DNA of 64,000 bases from JAJDTT01 sp965116695. Lineage in GTDB: Bacteria; Acidobacteriota; UBA6911; RPQK01; JAJDTT01. Below are positions 37,441 through 46,193 of this stretch, in pieces. The position numbers and the translations under genes are program-made. The first letter of the stretch is position 1, and the number at the start of each line of letters is the position of its first letter. Under the pieces are notes generated by a model. It had not been told where the DNA came from. It ran no database searches and saw nothing but the letters and a program-made list of their open reading frames with translations. Where the stretch lies: contig OZ220706.1 of NCBI GenBank assembly GCA_965116695.1, positions 3,348,001-3,412,000 of the forward strand, read 5' to 3'.

Positions 37441-38580
37441 TCAGAGGCTCAGCGGCATGACGACATATTGGATCTTGTAGTCGCCGGACGAGTCGGATTC
37501 GTCGGCATCCGGCGCATTGATGGGCTGGAGCAGACCCTGAGTATCCGAGTCCTTGAGCGAAATGCACACCTGCTCGCTGTCGACCACGTTGACGAAATCC
37601 AGCAGGTAGTCCACGTTGAAACCGATCACGACCGGTGTCCCCTCGTAGCTTGTCTCCATTGCTTCGGCGGCCCGCTCGCCGTTCGCATTCTCGCACGCGA
37701 CTTTGACCTGCCCCTCGTCGAGGCTCACCTCGACAGCCCGCGTATCCCGGTCCGCCACGACGGCGACGCGCCTCAAGGCGGCCGTGAGCCCCAAGGTGTC
37801 CAAATGCGCGTCCAGATCGTTTCCTTGCGGTATGACCATCTTGTAGTTGGGAAACTCACCGCTGAGGATGCGGGAAATCAAGAGCCGCTGGCCCATCCCG
37901 AACGAGATGCGCCGCTCGCCGCTTCTGAATTCGACATCCCCGTCGGTTTCACTGAGCAGCTTCATCAGTTCGACCAGCGCTTTCTTGGGAATCAGGACTC
38001 GAAGCTCCTCCTGGTCGAGGTTCAATTCTACGGCCCGCCGGACAATGACGAGACGGTGCCCATCCGTGGTGACCAGGGACAGACTGGACGGAGTGATCAC
38101 GGCCAACGCCCCCCCGAGGGTATACCGGCTCTCCTCCTGGGTGATGGCGAAGACGCAGCTTCCGATCATATGGCGAACCATAGCCGCGTTCATGCGAATG
38201 ACCTGACCCTCCGCCTCGCCGATCTCGGGAAAGTTTCCTCTGCCCAAGGCAGCCACTTTGAACCGCGACCGGCCATAGCCGATCTCGACCCAGTCCCCTT
38301 CGCCGATGGACTTGATGTGGATAACGGAATCCTGAGGGGCCAGGCGGACGATTTCGAAGAGTTTCCTCGCTGAAATGGTCAGGGCGCCGCCCACCCGCAC
38401 CTGCGCTTCGCAGCGGCAACGTAGGGAGACATCCAGATCGGTGGCGGTGAGGAGAATATTGTTCCCGATCGTTTCAAGAAGAACATGACCAAGGATCGGC
38501 ACCGTCGTTTTCCGCTCGACGATGGTCTGGAGGTGTTGGACCTCGGGGAACAGAATGTTCCGTTTCAAGTTTATGTCCAT
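37441..38580 (-). CDS. dnaN: DNA polymerase III beta sliding clamp
   Basis: A 379-residue clamp protein with three repeated clamp domains. Recognisable pieces are LLETIGNNILLTATDLDVSL in domain 1, NFPEIGEAEGQVIRMNA in domain 2, and the C-terminal YKIQYVVMPLSL, which forms the conserved hydrophobic MPxR/L-type tail around the protein-binding pocket. It keeps polymerase III on DNA. It is placed after dnaA and before gyrB in the usual order of origin genes. Confidence 0.96.
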   Translation of the reverse strand: MDINLKRNILFPEVQHLQTIVERKTTVPILGHVLLETIGNNILLTATDLDVSLRCRCEAQVRVGGALTISARKLFEIVRLAPQDSVIHIKSIGEGDWVEIGYGRSRFKVAALGRGNFPEIGEAEGQVIRMNAAMVRHMIGSCVFAITQEESRYTLGGALAVITPSSLSLVTTDGHRLVIVRRAVELNLDQEELRVLIPKKALVELMKLLSETDGDVEFRSGERRISFGMGQRLLISRILSGEFPNYKMVIPQGNDLDAHLDTLGLTAALRRVAVVADRDTRAVEVSLDEGQVKVACENANGERAAEAMETSYEGTPVVIGFNVDYLLDFVNVVDSEQVCISLKDSDTQGLLQPINAPDADESDSSGDYKIQYVVMPLSL

Positions 38581-38808
38581 GGGGTTCTCCGGCTCCGGAT
38601 CACAAGAGTAGTTTTATATGTAATCGCCGCCCTAGGAATCGACGAATCTGTGGATGAGTTGGAAGAACCTTTTATTTTCAAGGGGATGGAGCCACTCCTC
38701 AATTGTGAATTCAACTCTTGAAACGAGGTTGAAAAAGGCATGGAGAGGGTCCGTTCGACCTTTTCCACAGCCAGGACATTCTACCACCAGTGGAAAAGCG
38801 GGAAAACG
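38581..38808. other. Probable chromosomal origin (oriC)
   Basis: The 228-bp gap between dnaN and dnaA is AT-richer than its surroundings (TTTTATATGTAA, CCTTTTATTTTCAA) and has several DnaA-box-like 9-mers. TGTGGATGA at 38649-38657 and TTTTCCACA at 38761-38769 each differ from the consensus TGTGGATAA/TTATCCACA at one position; AGTGGAAAA at 38789-38797 is weaker. A dnaA-oriC-dnaN arrangement is common. No perfect box is present, so the call is tentative. Confidence 0.45.
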
Positions 38809-40131
38809 TCATGAAACTTCGTCGATCAGCCTGTTGACGGTGGAACGTACCAGCGGGTCATTCTCCATGAGCCTGGAGACCTTCCGGACCGCGTGAAGCA
38901 CGGTTGTGTGATGCCTGCGGAAAGCGTGCCCGGTCTGAGGGAGAGAGGCCTCGGTCAACTGCTTGCAGAGGTACATGGCGATCTGTCTCGGAACCACGAA
39001 TCTCGGTGAGTTGCTGCGGCTGATGAGCTGGGACACGGTCAGGGAGTAGTGTCGGGCGACGACTCGTTGAATCTCTCCAATGGTGATCTCTCGCTGGGCG
39101 GACTCGGTGAGATCCGTGAGGGTGGATTGAGCCAGATCGAGGTTGATCTCCTCGCCGATCAGGCTGCTGTAGGCGATGAGGCGAATGAGCGATCCTTCCA
39201 GTTGGCGGATGTTGGACTTGGTGTTGCTGGAGATGAAGAACGCAACGTCATCCGGGAGATCCACCCGTTGCAGCGCGGCCTTCTTCCGCAGAATGGCCAT
39301 TTTGGTCTCCAGGTCAGGGGCTTGGATGTCTGCAATCAGGCCCCACTCGAAGCGGCTATGGAGACGTTCCTCAAGGGTCGGGATCTCTTGCGGCCGGGAA
39401 TCGCCGGACATGACGATTTGTTTTTGAGCGTGGTACAGACTGTTGAAAGTGTGGAAGAACTCTTCCTGAGTCTTTTCCTTGCCGGCGAGGAACTGTACAT
39501 CGTCCATCAGCAACACGTCGATGTTCCGGTACTTCTCTCGGAAACCGGCGGTCCGGGCGTAGCGGATGGAGGTGACCAGGTCGTTGGTGAAGCGTTCCGA
39601 GGTGACGTAGGCGAGATTGACATTGGGATGCTCGATTTTGATCGAGTGTCCGATTGCGTGCATAAGGTGGGTCTTGCCCAAGCCGACGCCCCCGTGGAGG
39701 AAAAGCGGGTTGTAGCTTCTTGATGGACGTTCCGCGACAGCCAGCGCCGCGGCGCGGGCGAATTGGTTGCTCGACCCGACGACGAAGTTGGCGAACGTGT
39801 AACGTTGATTCAGGTCGCACTCGGCGGCGCCGACGTAGGAGCCCGACAGACGGGGTGACGAAATCAGGTCCGATTGCGGCTCGTCCAGATCTGCCTGGAA
39901 AACGATTTCCGCTTTCGGGAACCCCAGCTCTCCCATCTTGGCTTTCAGAAGATCTCCGTACTGGTGGGAGATCCATCTGCTGAAGCGGTTGTTGGGAACC
40001 CGGACCACAAGTTGCCCGGAGGCCTGTTCATAGCGAACCTGGGACGTGGCCTGGAAGTAGACGGCCATGTTCTCGGGTGAGATCTGCCCCGCAGCTTCCA
40101 GGGAAGCTACGATGTCGCGCCATAAATCCAA
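38809..40131 (-). CDS. dnaA: Chromosomal replication initiator DnaA
   Basis: A 440-residue AAA+ initiator that binds DnaA boxes and melts the origin. Walker A is GGVGLGKTH, Walker B LLMDDVQF, sensor 2 in NIRQLEGSLIRLIAYS, and the C-terminal DNA-binding helix-turn-helix carries FRRHHTTVLHAVRKV. The N-terminal domain I starts LDLWRDIVASLEAAG. The TTG at 40131 is chosen because DnaA proteins begin at this point with only a few residues before the W; the in-frame ATG at 40209 would add 26 atypical residues. AAGAGGG lies about 7 nt upstream of the TTG. Confidence 0.95.
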   Translation of the reverse strand: MDLWRDIVASLEAAGQISPENMAVYFQATSQVRYEQASGQLVVRVPNNRFSRWISHQYGDLLKAKMGELGFPKAEIVFQADLDEPQSDLISSPRLSGSYVGAAECDLNQRYTFANFVVGSSNQFARAAALAVAERPSRSYNPLFLHGGVGLGKTHLMHAIGHSIKIEHPNVNLAYVTSERFTNDLVTSIRYARTAGFREKYRNIDVLLMDDVQFLAGKEKTQEEFFHTFNSLYHAQKQIVMSGDSRPQEIPTLEERLHSRFEWGLIADIQAPDLETKMAILRKKAALQRVDLPDDVAFFISSNTKSNIRQLEGSLIRLIAYSSLIGEEINLDLAQSTLTDLTESAQREITIGEIQRVVARHYSLTVSQLISRSNSPRFVVPRQIAMYLCKQLTEASLPQTGHAFRRHHTTVLHAVRKVSRLMENDPLVRSTVNRLIDEVS

Positions 40132-40254
40132 AGTCGGCCCTCTTCTCCCGAGCCCCCGGTTGACTTTGTAATGAAAAAACGGGCCTGTCGAAGCACGGCC
40201 CGTGGTCATTTTCGGTCTCGGTCCGGAAAGAAGGTAGCATAGCCTGTCTCAGTG

Positions 40255-40274
40255 GCGAAAGAAGTTTCTTTCGC
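40255..40274. promoter_or_regulatory. 20-bp palindrome upstream of dnaA
   Basis: GCGAAAGAA-GT-TTCTTTCGC is a perfect inverted repeat with 9-nt arms, about 125 bp upstream of the dnaA start. No T-tract follows, so an operator is more likely than a terminator. On the minus strand a weak -10 candidate (TATGCT) lies just downstream of it. Confidence 0.45.
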
Positions 40275-40576
40275 GGCCCCTGGAGATGCTGGACGGGTTC
40301 CTGAAAAACTCTTTCTTTGCATTGGTTTAAAGAGCAAAAACGAGCCGTTGAGTCAGGTTGTGTGACAGGAAGCGCCTTTTTTCAGTCCTGGCAAGGGTTT
40401 TAAGGAAAATTCATAAACGCCGGGCCCGTTTGGGCCTCGCGGACAGCGGTGCCTGGGTGTTTTTTTGACGTTTTGGGTGTTTTCCTGGTCGCTCGTTCGA
40501 CGCCTGCGGACACGGCGCAAGCGAGGAGTCGCTGGCATCGGGGGTTGAGGCGGCAACCTGAGGGTGTCGAAGCCGT
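40275..40576. other. Non-coding stretch between dnaA region and HU gene
   Basis: About 300 bp with no credible ORF. A short stem (GGCCC-AAAC-GGGCC on the minus strand, near 40425-40438) lies downstream of the HU gene and is followed by a poor T stretch, so it could be that gene's terminator. A run of seven T occurs on the plus strand near 40460. No DnaA boxes were found here. Confidence 0.35.
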
Positions 40577-40852
40577 TCAGGAGTTGATCAGCTCTTTCAG
40601 GTCTTTGCCCGGTTTGAAATAGGGAACCCGCTTGGCGGGAACGTGGACCTTGGCACCGGTCTTGGGGTTGCGTCCGATGCGTGCGGCACGGTTGCGCAGC
40701 CGGAAGCTGCCGAAGCCTCTCAATTCGACTTTGGATCCGCTTTTCAGAGATTGGACGATGCTGTCGAGGACGGCCTGGACGACGACCTCGGCTTCCTTTC
40801 TGGTGAGGCTTGAGCCGTCGGCGACCCGCTCAACCAGTTCGGCTTTGGTCAT
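40577..40852 (-). CDS. HU/IHF-family nucleoid protein
   Basis: A 91-residue DNA-bending protein. The N-terminal helical dimer region MTKAELVERVADGSSLTRKEAE and the arm region GFGSFRLRNRAARIGRNPKTG followed by VPYFKPGKDLKE are standard. The GRNPKTG loop with proline at its tip is shared by HU and IHF, so I do not decide between HU and IHF-beta. It overlaps the rpsA stop by 4 bp (ATGA), an rpsA-ihfB-like order also seen in Proteobacteria, which favours IHF-beta slightly. Confidence 0.93.
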   Translation of the reverse strand: MTKAELVERVADGSSLTRKEAEVVVQAVLDSIVQSLKSGSKVELRGFGSFRLRNRAARIGRNPKTGAKVHVPAKRVPYFKPGKDLKELINS

Positions 40853-42633
40853 TTTCTTGTTCTCGCTGCGTCGATGGCTCGCTGCTTGAGGCCGCCCAGT
40901 TCGCTACCCGCCAATTCTCCAATGGAGGTCTTGCCCACCTCCGGGCGGTAGGACCAGGTTTCCCGGTGATCCCGTTCTACCAGGGCCTTCAGGGAAAGCC
41001 CGATTTTCCGCTCGAGGAGATTGAGCTTGATGATCTCGAAATCGAGCTCCTGGCCCACCGAGACCTGGGATGTGGGGTCTTCGACCCGCTCTTCGGACAG
41101 CTCGGAGATGTGGCAGAGACCTTCCACGCCCTCGTCCAGCTCCACGAATGCGCCAAAGGAGGTCAGTCGTACGACTTTGCCCTGGATGCGATCGCCCACC
41201 TGATGCCGTGAGAAAAAATCTTCCCACTTGTCGGGTCCCAGTTGCTTGATCCCGAGCGACAGGCGCTGGGCTTCGCCGTCGACGCTCAGCACCACCGCGG
41301 TGACCTCGTCTCCCTTCTTGAGAACCTCCGACGGATGCTTGATTTTTTTCGTCCAGCTCAGGTCGGAGATATGGACCAATCCCTCGATTCCCTCCTCCAC
41401 CTCGACGAAGGCGCCGAAATCGGTCAGGTTTCGGACGGTGCCGTTGACGACGGAGTTGATCGCGTAGCGCTCCTCCACCGAATCCCAGGGATTCGGTTCG
41501 GTCTGTTTCATGCCCATGGAGATGCGGCGGGCCTTGGCGTCGACGGCGAGGACGACAGCCTGGACCTGGTCGCCGACGGAAAGGATCTTGGAAGGATGCT
41601 TGATCCGGCGGTTCCAGGTCATTTCCGAAATGTGAATGAGCCCCTCGACACCCTCCTCCAATTCGACGAAGGCGCCGTAGTCGGTAATGCTGACGACCAT
41701 CGAGGGGACGCGGGATCCGCGCGGGTACCGCTGGGCCACGGTGTACCAGGGATCGGCGGTGAGTTGCTTGTATCCCAGGGAGACCTTCTCGTCGATTCGG
41801 TCGAACTTGAGAACCTTGACGTCGATCTTGTCACCCACCTTGAAGAGGTCGGAAGGATGGTTGACCCGCCCCCAGGACATGTCGGTGATGTGAAGCAGGC
41901 CATCGATTCCGCCCAGGTCGACGAAGGCGCCGTAGTCGGTGATGTTCTTCACGACCCCCGCCGTGACCTTTCCCTCCTCGAGGCTGCGGAGAGTTTCTTC
42001 CTTCCGCTTGAAGTATTCTTCCTCCAAGACGGCCTTTCGCGACAGGACAATGTTGCCGCGGCGTTTGTTTACCTTGATCACTCGGAGTTGGAGTTCCTCG
42101 TCGCGCAAGCTGTCCAGATTGCGAACCGGATGCATGTCGACCTGGGAACCCGGCAGGAAGGCGCGAACGCCGATATCGACCGAGAGCCCCCCTTTCACCC
42201 GCTCGATGACGCGCCCCTGGATCACTGCCTGTTCCTGGTAGGCGCGCTCGATGGTGTCCCAGATCTTCATTCTCTCGGCCTTCTCGCGAGAGAGAATCAC
42301 CCCGCCGTCCAACGTCTCCGAGTTTTCCATCAGAACATCGACGGTGTCGCCGGGTTTGACGTCGATCACACCGCCCCGCTCGCGGAACTCGCCGATGGGG
42401 ACCAAGCCTTCGGACTTGAACCCAATATCCACCAGGACATGGGAGTCGGAGACCTCGATGACCGTTCCGGGGATCACCTCGCCCTCGGAGAGGTTTTTGA
42501 AACTTGAATCGTACGCTTCGACCAGCGCATCGTGATCCAGTTCGTCGGCGATCTCGATGGTGGGGAGCGCGACGTTCGAAAGCCCCGCAGCAATCAGGCT
42601 TTCAAGCTCTTTGTCGGTTCCAGTTGAAGCCAT
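40849..42633 (-). CDS. rpsA: 30S ribosomal protein S1
   Basis: A 594-residue protein with six S1 RNA-binding domains. The last four are the most regular, with repeated ITDYGAFVDL, ITDYGAFVEL, LTDFGAFVEV and LTSFGAFVEL cores. It brings mRNAs to the ribosome. The start at 42633 (MASTGTDKELES) is preceded by GGAGGA at good spacing; an upstream in-frame ATG (42687) would add an arginine-rich segment and lacks support. It is translationally coupled to the HU-like gene. Its role is of interest here because many mRNAs of this genome appear to lack leaders. Confidence 0.96.
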   Translation of the reverse strand: MASTGTDKELESLIAAGLSNVALPTIEIADELDHDALVEAYDSSFKNLSEGEVIPGTVIEVSDSHVLVDIGFKSEGLVPIGEFRERGGVIDVKPGDTVDVLMENSETLDGGVILSREKAERMKIWDTIERAYQEQAVIQGRVIERVKGGLSVDIGVRAFLPGSQVDMHPVRNLDSLRDEELQLRVIKVNKRRGNIVLSRKAVLEEEYFKRKEETLRSLEEGKVTAGVVKNITDYGAFVDLGGIDGLLHITDMSWGRVNHPSDLFKVGDKIDVKVLKFDRIDEKVSLGYKQLTADPWYTVAQRYPRGSRVPSMVVSITDYGAFVELEEGVEGLIHISEMTWNRRIKHPSKILSVGDQVQAVVLAVDAKARRISMGMKQTEPNPWDSVEERYAINSVVNGTVRNLTDFGAFVEVEEGIEGLVHISDLSWTKKIKHPSEVLKKGDEVTAVVLSVDGEAQRLSLGIKQLGPDKWEDFFSRHQVGDRIQGKVVRLTSFGAFVELDEGVEGLCHISELSEERVEDPTSQVSVGQELDFEIIKLNLLERKIGLSLKALVERDHRETWSYRPEVGKTSIGELAGSELGGLKQRAIDAARTRK

Positions 42634-42662
42634 CCGCAAAGTTCCTCCGGTTGGCCGGCGCC

Positions 42663-42750
42663 GTCTGCCCTGGCAGACTGCATACATCCCCCCCTGTCCT
42701 CACCGGCCAGCATTCTCTTCTCAGGAGGGAACAATCAGAATAGGCTATTC
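42663..42750 (-). promoter_or_regulatory. rpsA leader hairpin and inverted repeat at its promoter
   Basis: In the rpsA leader a 7-bp stem (GTCTGCC/GGCAGAC, 42663-42678, 2-nt spacer) ends about 30 nt before the start codon. Further upstream the inverted repeat GAATAG-G-CTATTC (42738-42750) covers a TATTCT -10 candidate on the minus strand. Both may serve autoregulation of S1 (inference). Confidence 0.35.
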
Positions 42751-42894
42751 AGTCCGCCTTCCGCAACCGCCGCGGCGCGTGAGGCTGTTCATTTACCGCC
42801 GGGCCGCGCGGATTGTCAAGCGCGGCGGTCCGGGGGATCGCGGCGGCGGAATCGAGATGGTCGGGGTGGCCGGCTCGACTAGGTGCGGCCGATT

Positions 42895-42903
42895 TGCTAA
42901 ACT
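42895..42903 (+). promoter_or_regulatory. Extended -10 promoter of the rpmE operon
   Basis: TGC-TAAACT (hexamer 42898-42903), with TCGACT at 42875-42880 as a 17-bp-spaced -35. The rpmE ATG is 32 nt downstream and has GGGGAG as ribosome-binding site. Confidence 0.5.
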
Positions 42904-42935
42904 TCCCGGCGACTGAGAAAGGGGAGCGGCCAGAA

Positions 42936-43142
42936 ATGAAAGCAGGCATCCATCCCGATTACGGCGTCGTCACGGTGCGCTGTGCGTGCGGCGCGGGGTG
43001 GGAAACCCGTTCCACCCACAGGGGCCAACTGCGCCTCGACATCTGTTCCAGTTGCCACCCCTTTTTCACCGGTAAGCAGAAGCTGATAGACACCGCAGGC
43101 CGCGTTGAGCGGTTCCAGAGGAAATACGGCCTCATTCGATAG
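42936..43142 (+). CDS. rpmE: 50S ribosomal protein L31
   Basis: A 68-residue ribosomal protein, MKAGIHPDYGVVTVRC. The four-cysteine zinc form is seen (RCACG and ICSSCHPF), so this is the C+ paralogue whose stability needs zinc. It bridges the ribosomal subunits. The start at 42936 is fixed by the family's N-terminus and by the GGGGAG Shine-Dalgarno. It heads the rpmE-prfA-prmC-HIT-folE-VWA unit; rpmE-prfA-prmC is a widely conserved order. Confidence 0.96.
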   Translation: MKAGIHPDYGVVTVRCACGAGWETRSTHRGQLRLDICSSCHPFFTGKQKLIDTAGRVERFQRKYGLIR

Positions 43143-43270
43143 GAGCCTGCGGTGACGGTTCAGCGTCGCATTGGCGCTGGTGTTGCGCCCGAATGCCGTG
43201 GCGACTCTCGCTGCGGGACCCTGAAATCCCGAACCGGAGTTGGGGAGACACGTCTCCGGAAGCCCCCGCC

Positions 43271-44344
43271 ATGCTAGAGAAATTGCGTGCCCTGGAGGCA
43301 GATTACGAGAATATTTCCCGGCAATTGGGAGATCCTCGGGTGGTTGCCTCCCGGGATCGTTACCGGGAGGTTGCGAGAACCTATTCGGAGTTGCGCCCGC
43401 TGGTCGAAAAATACCGGGCGTACCGGCGCTCCCGCCGCGAGGCAAAGGATCTCGAGGAGATGGCCGGGGCCGAGGCGGATGTCGAGTTGGCAGAGCTGGC
43501 GAAAGGCGAGTTGACGCTGCTCGAGGCCCGCATCGCCGAGCAGGAAGAAGAGTTGCGCATCCTGCTTCTGCCCCGCGACCCCAACGACGAAAAGAACGCG
43601 ATCCTGGAGATCCGCGCCGGCACGGGGGGCGCCGAAGCCAGCCTCTTCGCCCAGGAAGTGTTCCGCATGTACGGCAGGTATGCCGAATCGCACGGGTGGA
43701 GCGTGGACATCATCTCCGCGCATGGAACCGATGCGGGCGGACTGAAGGAGGTGAGCGCCACCATCGAAGGCAAGCAGGTCTACGGTCGCCTCAAGTATGA
43801 GAGCGGCGTGCATCGCGTCCAACGCGTGCCCCAAACCGAGACGCAGGGAAGGGTTCACACTTCCGCCGTGACGGTCGCGGTTTTGCCGGAGGCGGATGAC
43901 GTCGATGTCAGGATCCAGCCCAAGGACCTTCGGTGGGACACCTACTGCTCCTCCGGCCCCGGCGGCCAGTCGGTGAATACCACCTACTCGGCCGTCCGGG
44001 TCACCCACATTCCCAGCGGGGAGGTCGTGACCTGCCAGGATGAGAAATCCCAGCTCAAGAACAAGAACAAGGCGCTCAAGGTGTTGAGGTCCCGGTTGTA
44101 CGAGCGGGCTCTCCGGGAACAGCATGACGAGATGGCGGCCACTCGCCGCGCCCTGGTCGGCAGCGGAGATCGCAGCGAGAAGATCCGGACCTACAACTTT
44201 CCCCAGAACCGCATCACCGACCACCGGATCGGCGTCACGCTGCACCGGCTGGAGGCCGTGCTGGGGGGAGCGCTCGACGACATTCTCGATACCCTGATCG
44301 CTTTCGATCAGGCTGAAGCGCTGAAGGCAGAGAAAATTGCTTGA
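43271..44344 (+). CDS. prfA: Peptide chain release factor 1
   Basis: A 357-residue RF1 that recognises UAA/UAG. The GGQ motif is in SSGPGGQSVNTTYSAVR. The anticodon-like region reads RVPQTETQGRVHTSAVT, as expected for RF1, whose PxT determinant sits in this part of domain 2. The start at 43271 (MLEKLRALEADYENISRQL) matches the family; a longer in-frame ATG at 43193 lacks similarity. It overlaps the TTG start of prmC, whose product methylates the GGQ glutamine. Confidence 0.95.
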   Translation: MLEKLRALEADYENISRQLGDPRVVASRDRYREVARTYSELRPLVEKYRAYRRSRREAKDLEEMAGAEADVELAELAKGELTLLEARIAEQEEELRILLLPRDPNDEKNAILEIRAGTGGAEASLFAQEVFRMYGRYAESHGWSVDIISAHGTDAGGLKEVSATIEGKQVYGRLKYESGVHRVQRVPQTETQGRVHTSAVTVAVLPEADDVDVRIQPKDLRWDTYCSSGPGGQSVNTTYSAVRVTHIPSGEVVTCQDEKSQLKNKNKALKVLRSRLYERALREQHDEMAATRRALVGSGDRSEKIRTYNFPQNRITDHRIGVTLHRLEAVLGGALDDILDTLIAFDQAEALKAEKIA

Positions 44345-45254
44345 AACCCACCCGGGCGGGATTCTGGCGGATTTGACGGTGGGGGACGCGGTTCGGCAGG
44401 GAACCGCTCGCCTTAAGCGGAAGCGAATCCGCAGTCCCCGCCTGGATGTGGAATTGATGCTGGGTTCCATTCTGGGGCGGTCGCGCGCGTACCTGCTGGC
44501 GCACCCGGAATTGCACTTGGACTCCTCCCAGGCCGCCAGGTGGGCGAGCTGGCTCCGCAAGCGGGCGGGGCATTATCCGATCCAGTATCTGTTGGGGAAC
44601 CAGGAGTTTTATGGACGGGGTTTCGCCGTTGGCCCGGGCGTGCTGATCCCCCGGCCGGAAACGGAGCTCTTGGTGGATGTCTGCCTGGAACGGCTCGACG
44701 CCATGGCCCCTCCGGACCCGAAAGTGCTCGACGTGGGAACGGGTTCCGGGGCCATTGCGGTGACGTTGGCCGCCGAACGGCCGCGGCTCAGGGTAACGGC
44801 CACGGACATCTCGCGCCGCTCTCTCTCCGTGGCCGGGCGGAACGCGGCGCGCCACGGTTGCGAATCCCGGATCGAGTTCCTGGAGGGGCGGGGCCTGGTG
44901 CCGGTGGAGGGACGGGCGGCCCGCTGGGATCTGGTGGTATCGAACCCCCCCTATGTCCCGGCAGGCGACCGTGGCCGGGTCGACCGGTCGGTCGCGGCCC
45001 ATGAGCCCGGAGCCGCCGTCTTCGCGGGCCCGGACGGTCTGGAAATGTATGAAACGTTGCTGAAGGGGTGCCCGCCGGTCATGACGCCGTCGAGTCCTCT
45101 GGTCTTGGAGATCGATGCGCGCGCCAGGGAGCGAGTCTGCCGGTTGGCGCGGCGTTGGGGCTGGCGCGACGTGGAGACCCGGAGGGATTTGGCGGGCCAC
45201 GAGCGATGCTTGGTGTTGGTCCGGAGTCACCGCGGCGAGACGTGCGATGAGTGA
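44337..45254 (+). CDS. prmC: Release factor N5-glutamine methyltransferase
   Basis: A 305-residue SAM methyltransferase (HemK family) that modifies the GGQ glutamine of RF1/RF2. SAM motif I is VLDVGTGSGAIAVTLA and the catalytic NPPY is in VVSNPPYVPAG. The N-terminal helical domain binds the release factor (GNQEFYGRGFAVGPGVLIPRPETELL). It starts with TTG at 44337, overlapping prfA by 8 bp; no later start keeps the N-terminal domain complete. It overlaps the HIT gene by 8 bp. Confidence 0.94.
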   Translation: MLETHPGGILADLTVGDAVRQGTARLKRKRIRSPRLDVELMLGSILGRSRAYLLAHPELHLDSSQAARWASWLRKRAGHYPIQYLLGNQEFYGRGFAVGPGVLIPRPETELLVDVCLERLDAMAPPDPKVLDVGTGSGAIAVTLAAERPRLRVTATDISRRSLSVAGRNAARHGCESRIEFLEGRGLVPVEGRAARWDLVVSNPPYVPAGDRGRVDRSVAAHEPGAAVFAGPDGLEMYETLLKGCPPVMTPSSPLVLEIDARARERVCRLARRWGWRDVETRRDLAGHERCLVLVRSHRGETCDE

Positions 45255-45588
45255 CTGCCTGTTCTGCCGGATCGTGAACGGAGAACTTGGCGCGGCCGTG
45301 GTGGCGGAGGACGAATGGGCCCTGGCGTTCCGGGACATCAACCCCCAAGCGCCCACCCATGTCCTGGTGATCCCCCGAAAGCATGTTGGCTCACTGGGCG
45401 AAGCGGAGGAGGAGGACACCGTCCTCCTGGGTCGGCTGTTGCTGCTCGCCGCCAGGGTGGCGCGCGACGAAGGTTTGGCCTCGGGCTATCGTGTCGTCCT
45501 GAACAATGGCGCTGCCGCCGGGCAGAGCGTTTTTCACATTCACGCCCATGTTCTGGGCGGTCGCCACCTGGGGTGGCCGCCGGGTTGA
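45247..45588 (+). CDS. HIT-family nucleotide hydrolase (HinT-like)
   Basis: A 113-residue HIT protein. The histidine triad is HIHAHVLGG, and the N-terminus CLFCRIVNGEL carries the CxxC seen in many bacterial HinT proteins. It hydrolyses nucleoside phosphoramidates such as AMP-lysine, and may clear aminoacyl adenylates. The ATG at 45247 lies within the end of prmC (8-bp overlap), so translation is coupled. Length is normal. Confidence 0.93.
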   Translation: MSDCLFCRIVNGELGAAVVAEDEWALAFRDINPQAPTHVLVIPRKHVGSLGEAEEEDTVLLGRLLLLAARVARDEGLASGYRVVLNNGAAAGQSVFHIHAHVLGGRHLGWPPG

Positions 45589-45640
45589 TTCCGGTTGCCG
45601 CGATCGGGGTTCGGAAATCGAAATTTGCAGGAGGTCGGCC

Positions 45641-46192
45641 TTGGAGGAGTTGGTCAGGAAGTTGCTTCAAGAGATCGGCGAGGATCCCCACCGGGAAGGG
45701 CTTGTGGGCACTCCCGAGAGAGTCGGGCGCGCCATGCGGTTCCTGACCCAGGGATACGCACAGGATGTGGACGAGCTGCTCAACGGCGCCTATTTCAAGG
45801 TGGATTACGATGAAATGGTCATCGTCAAGGACATCGAGGTCTACAGCCTTTGCGAGCATCATCTGCTGCCTTTCTTCGGCCGGTGCCATGTGGGATACCT
45901 ACCGTCGGACCGGGTCATCGGGCTCAGCAAGATTCCGAGAATCGTGGACGTGTTCGCGCGTCGCCTTCAGGTCCAGGAACGGCTCACCCGGCAGATTGCC
46001 GACACCGTCAATGACAAGATCCGGCCCAAGGGCGTGGCGGTCGTTGTAGAAGCCCAACATCTGTGCATGTTGATGCGAGGGGTCGAGAAGCGGCAAACTC
46101 GGATGATAACCTCCGCCATGCTGGGCAAGTTCAGAGATGACCAGCGGTCCCGGAGTGAGTTTCTGCATCTCGTAGGCGCCCGAATAACTTGA
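45641..46192 (+). CDS. folE: GTP cyclohydrolase I
   Basis: A 183-residue FolE, the first enzyme of tetrahydrofolate synthesis, converting GTP to dihydroneopterin triphosphate. Zinc and catalytic residues are in YSLCEHHLLPFFGRCHVGY and AQHLCMLMRGV, so this is the zinc-dependent type IA. TTG at 45641 is chosen because a perfect AGGAGGT lies 6 nt upstream and the protein then begins LEELVRKLLQEIGEDP, as in homologues. It follows the HIT gene in the rpmE operon and ends 1 bp before the VWA gene. Confidence 0.95.
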   Translation: MEELVRKLLQEIGEDPHREGLVGTPERVGRAMRFLTQGYAQDVDELLNGAYFKVDYDEMVIVKDIEVYSLCEHHLLPFFGRCHVGYLPSDRVIGLSKIPRIVDVFARRLQVQERLTRQIADTVNDKIRPKGVAVVVEAQHLCMLMRGVEKRQTRMITSAMLGKFRDDQRSRSEFLHLVGARIT

Positions 46193-46193
46193 A

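Noticed and set aside
40275..40576. Origin of replication upstream of dnaA
   Set aside because: No DnaA-box-like 9-mers were found here; the dnaA-dnaN gap is a better candidate.
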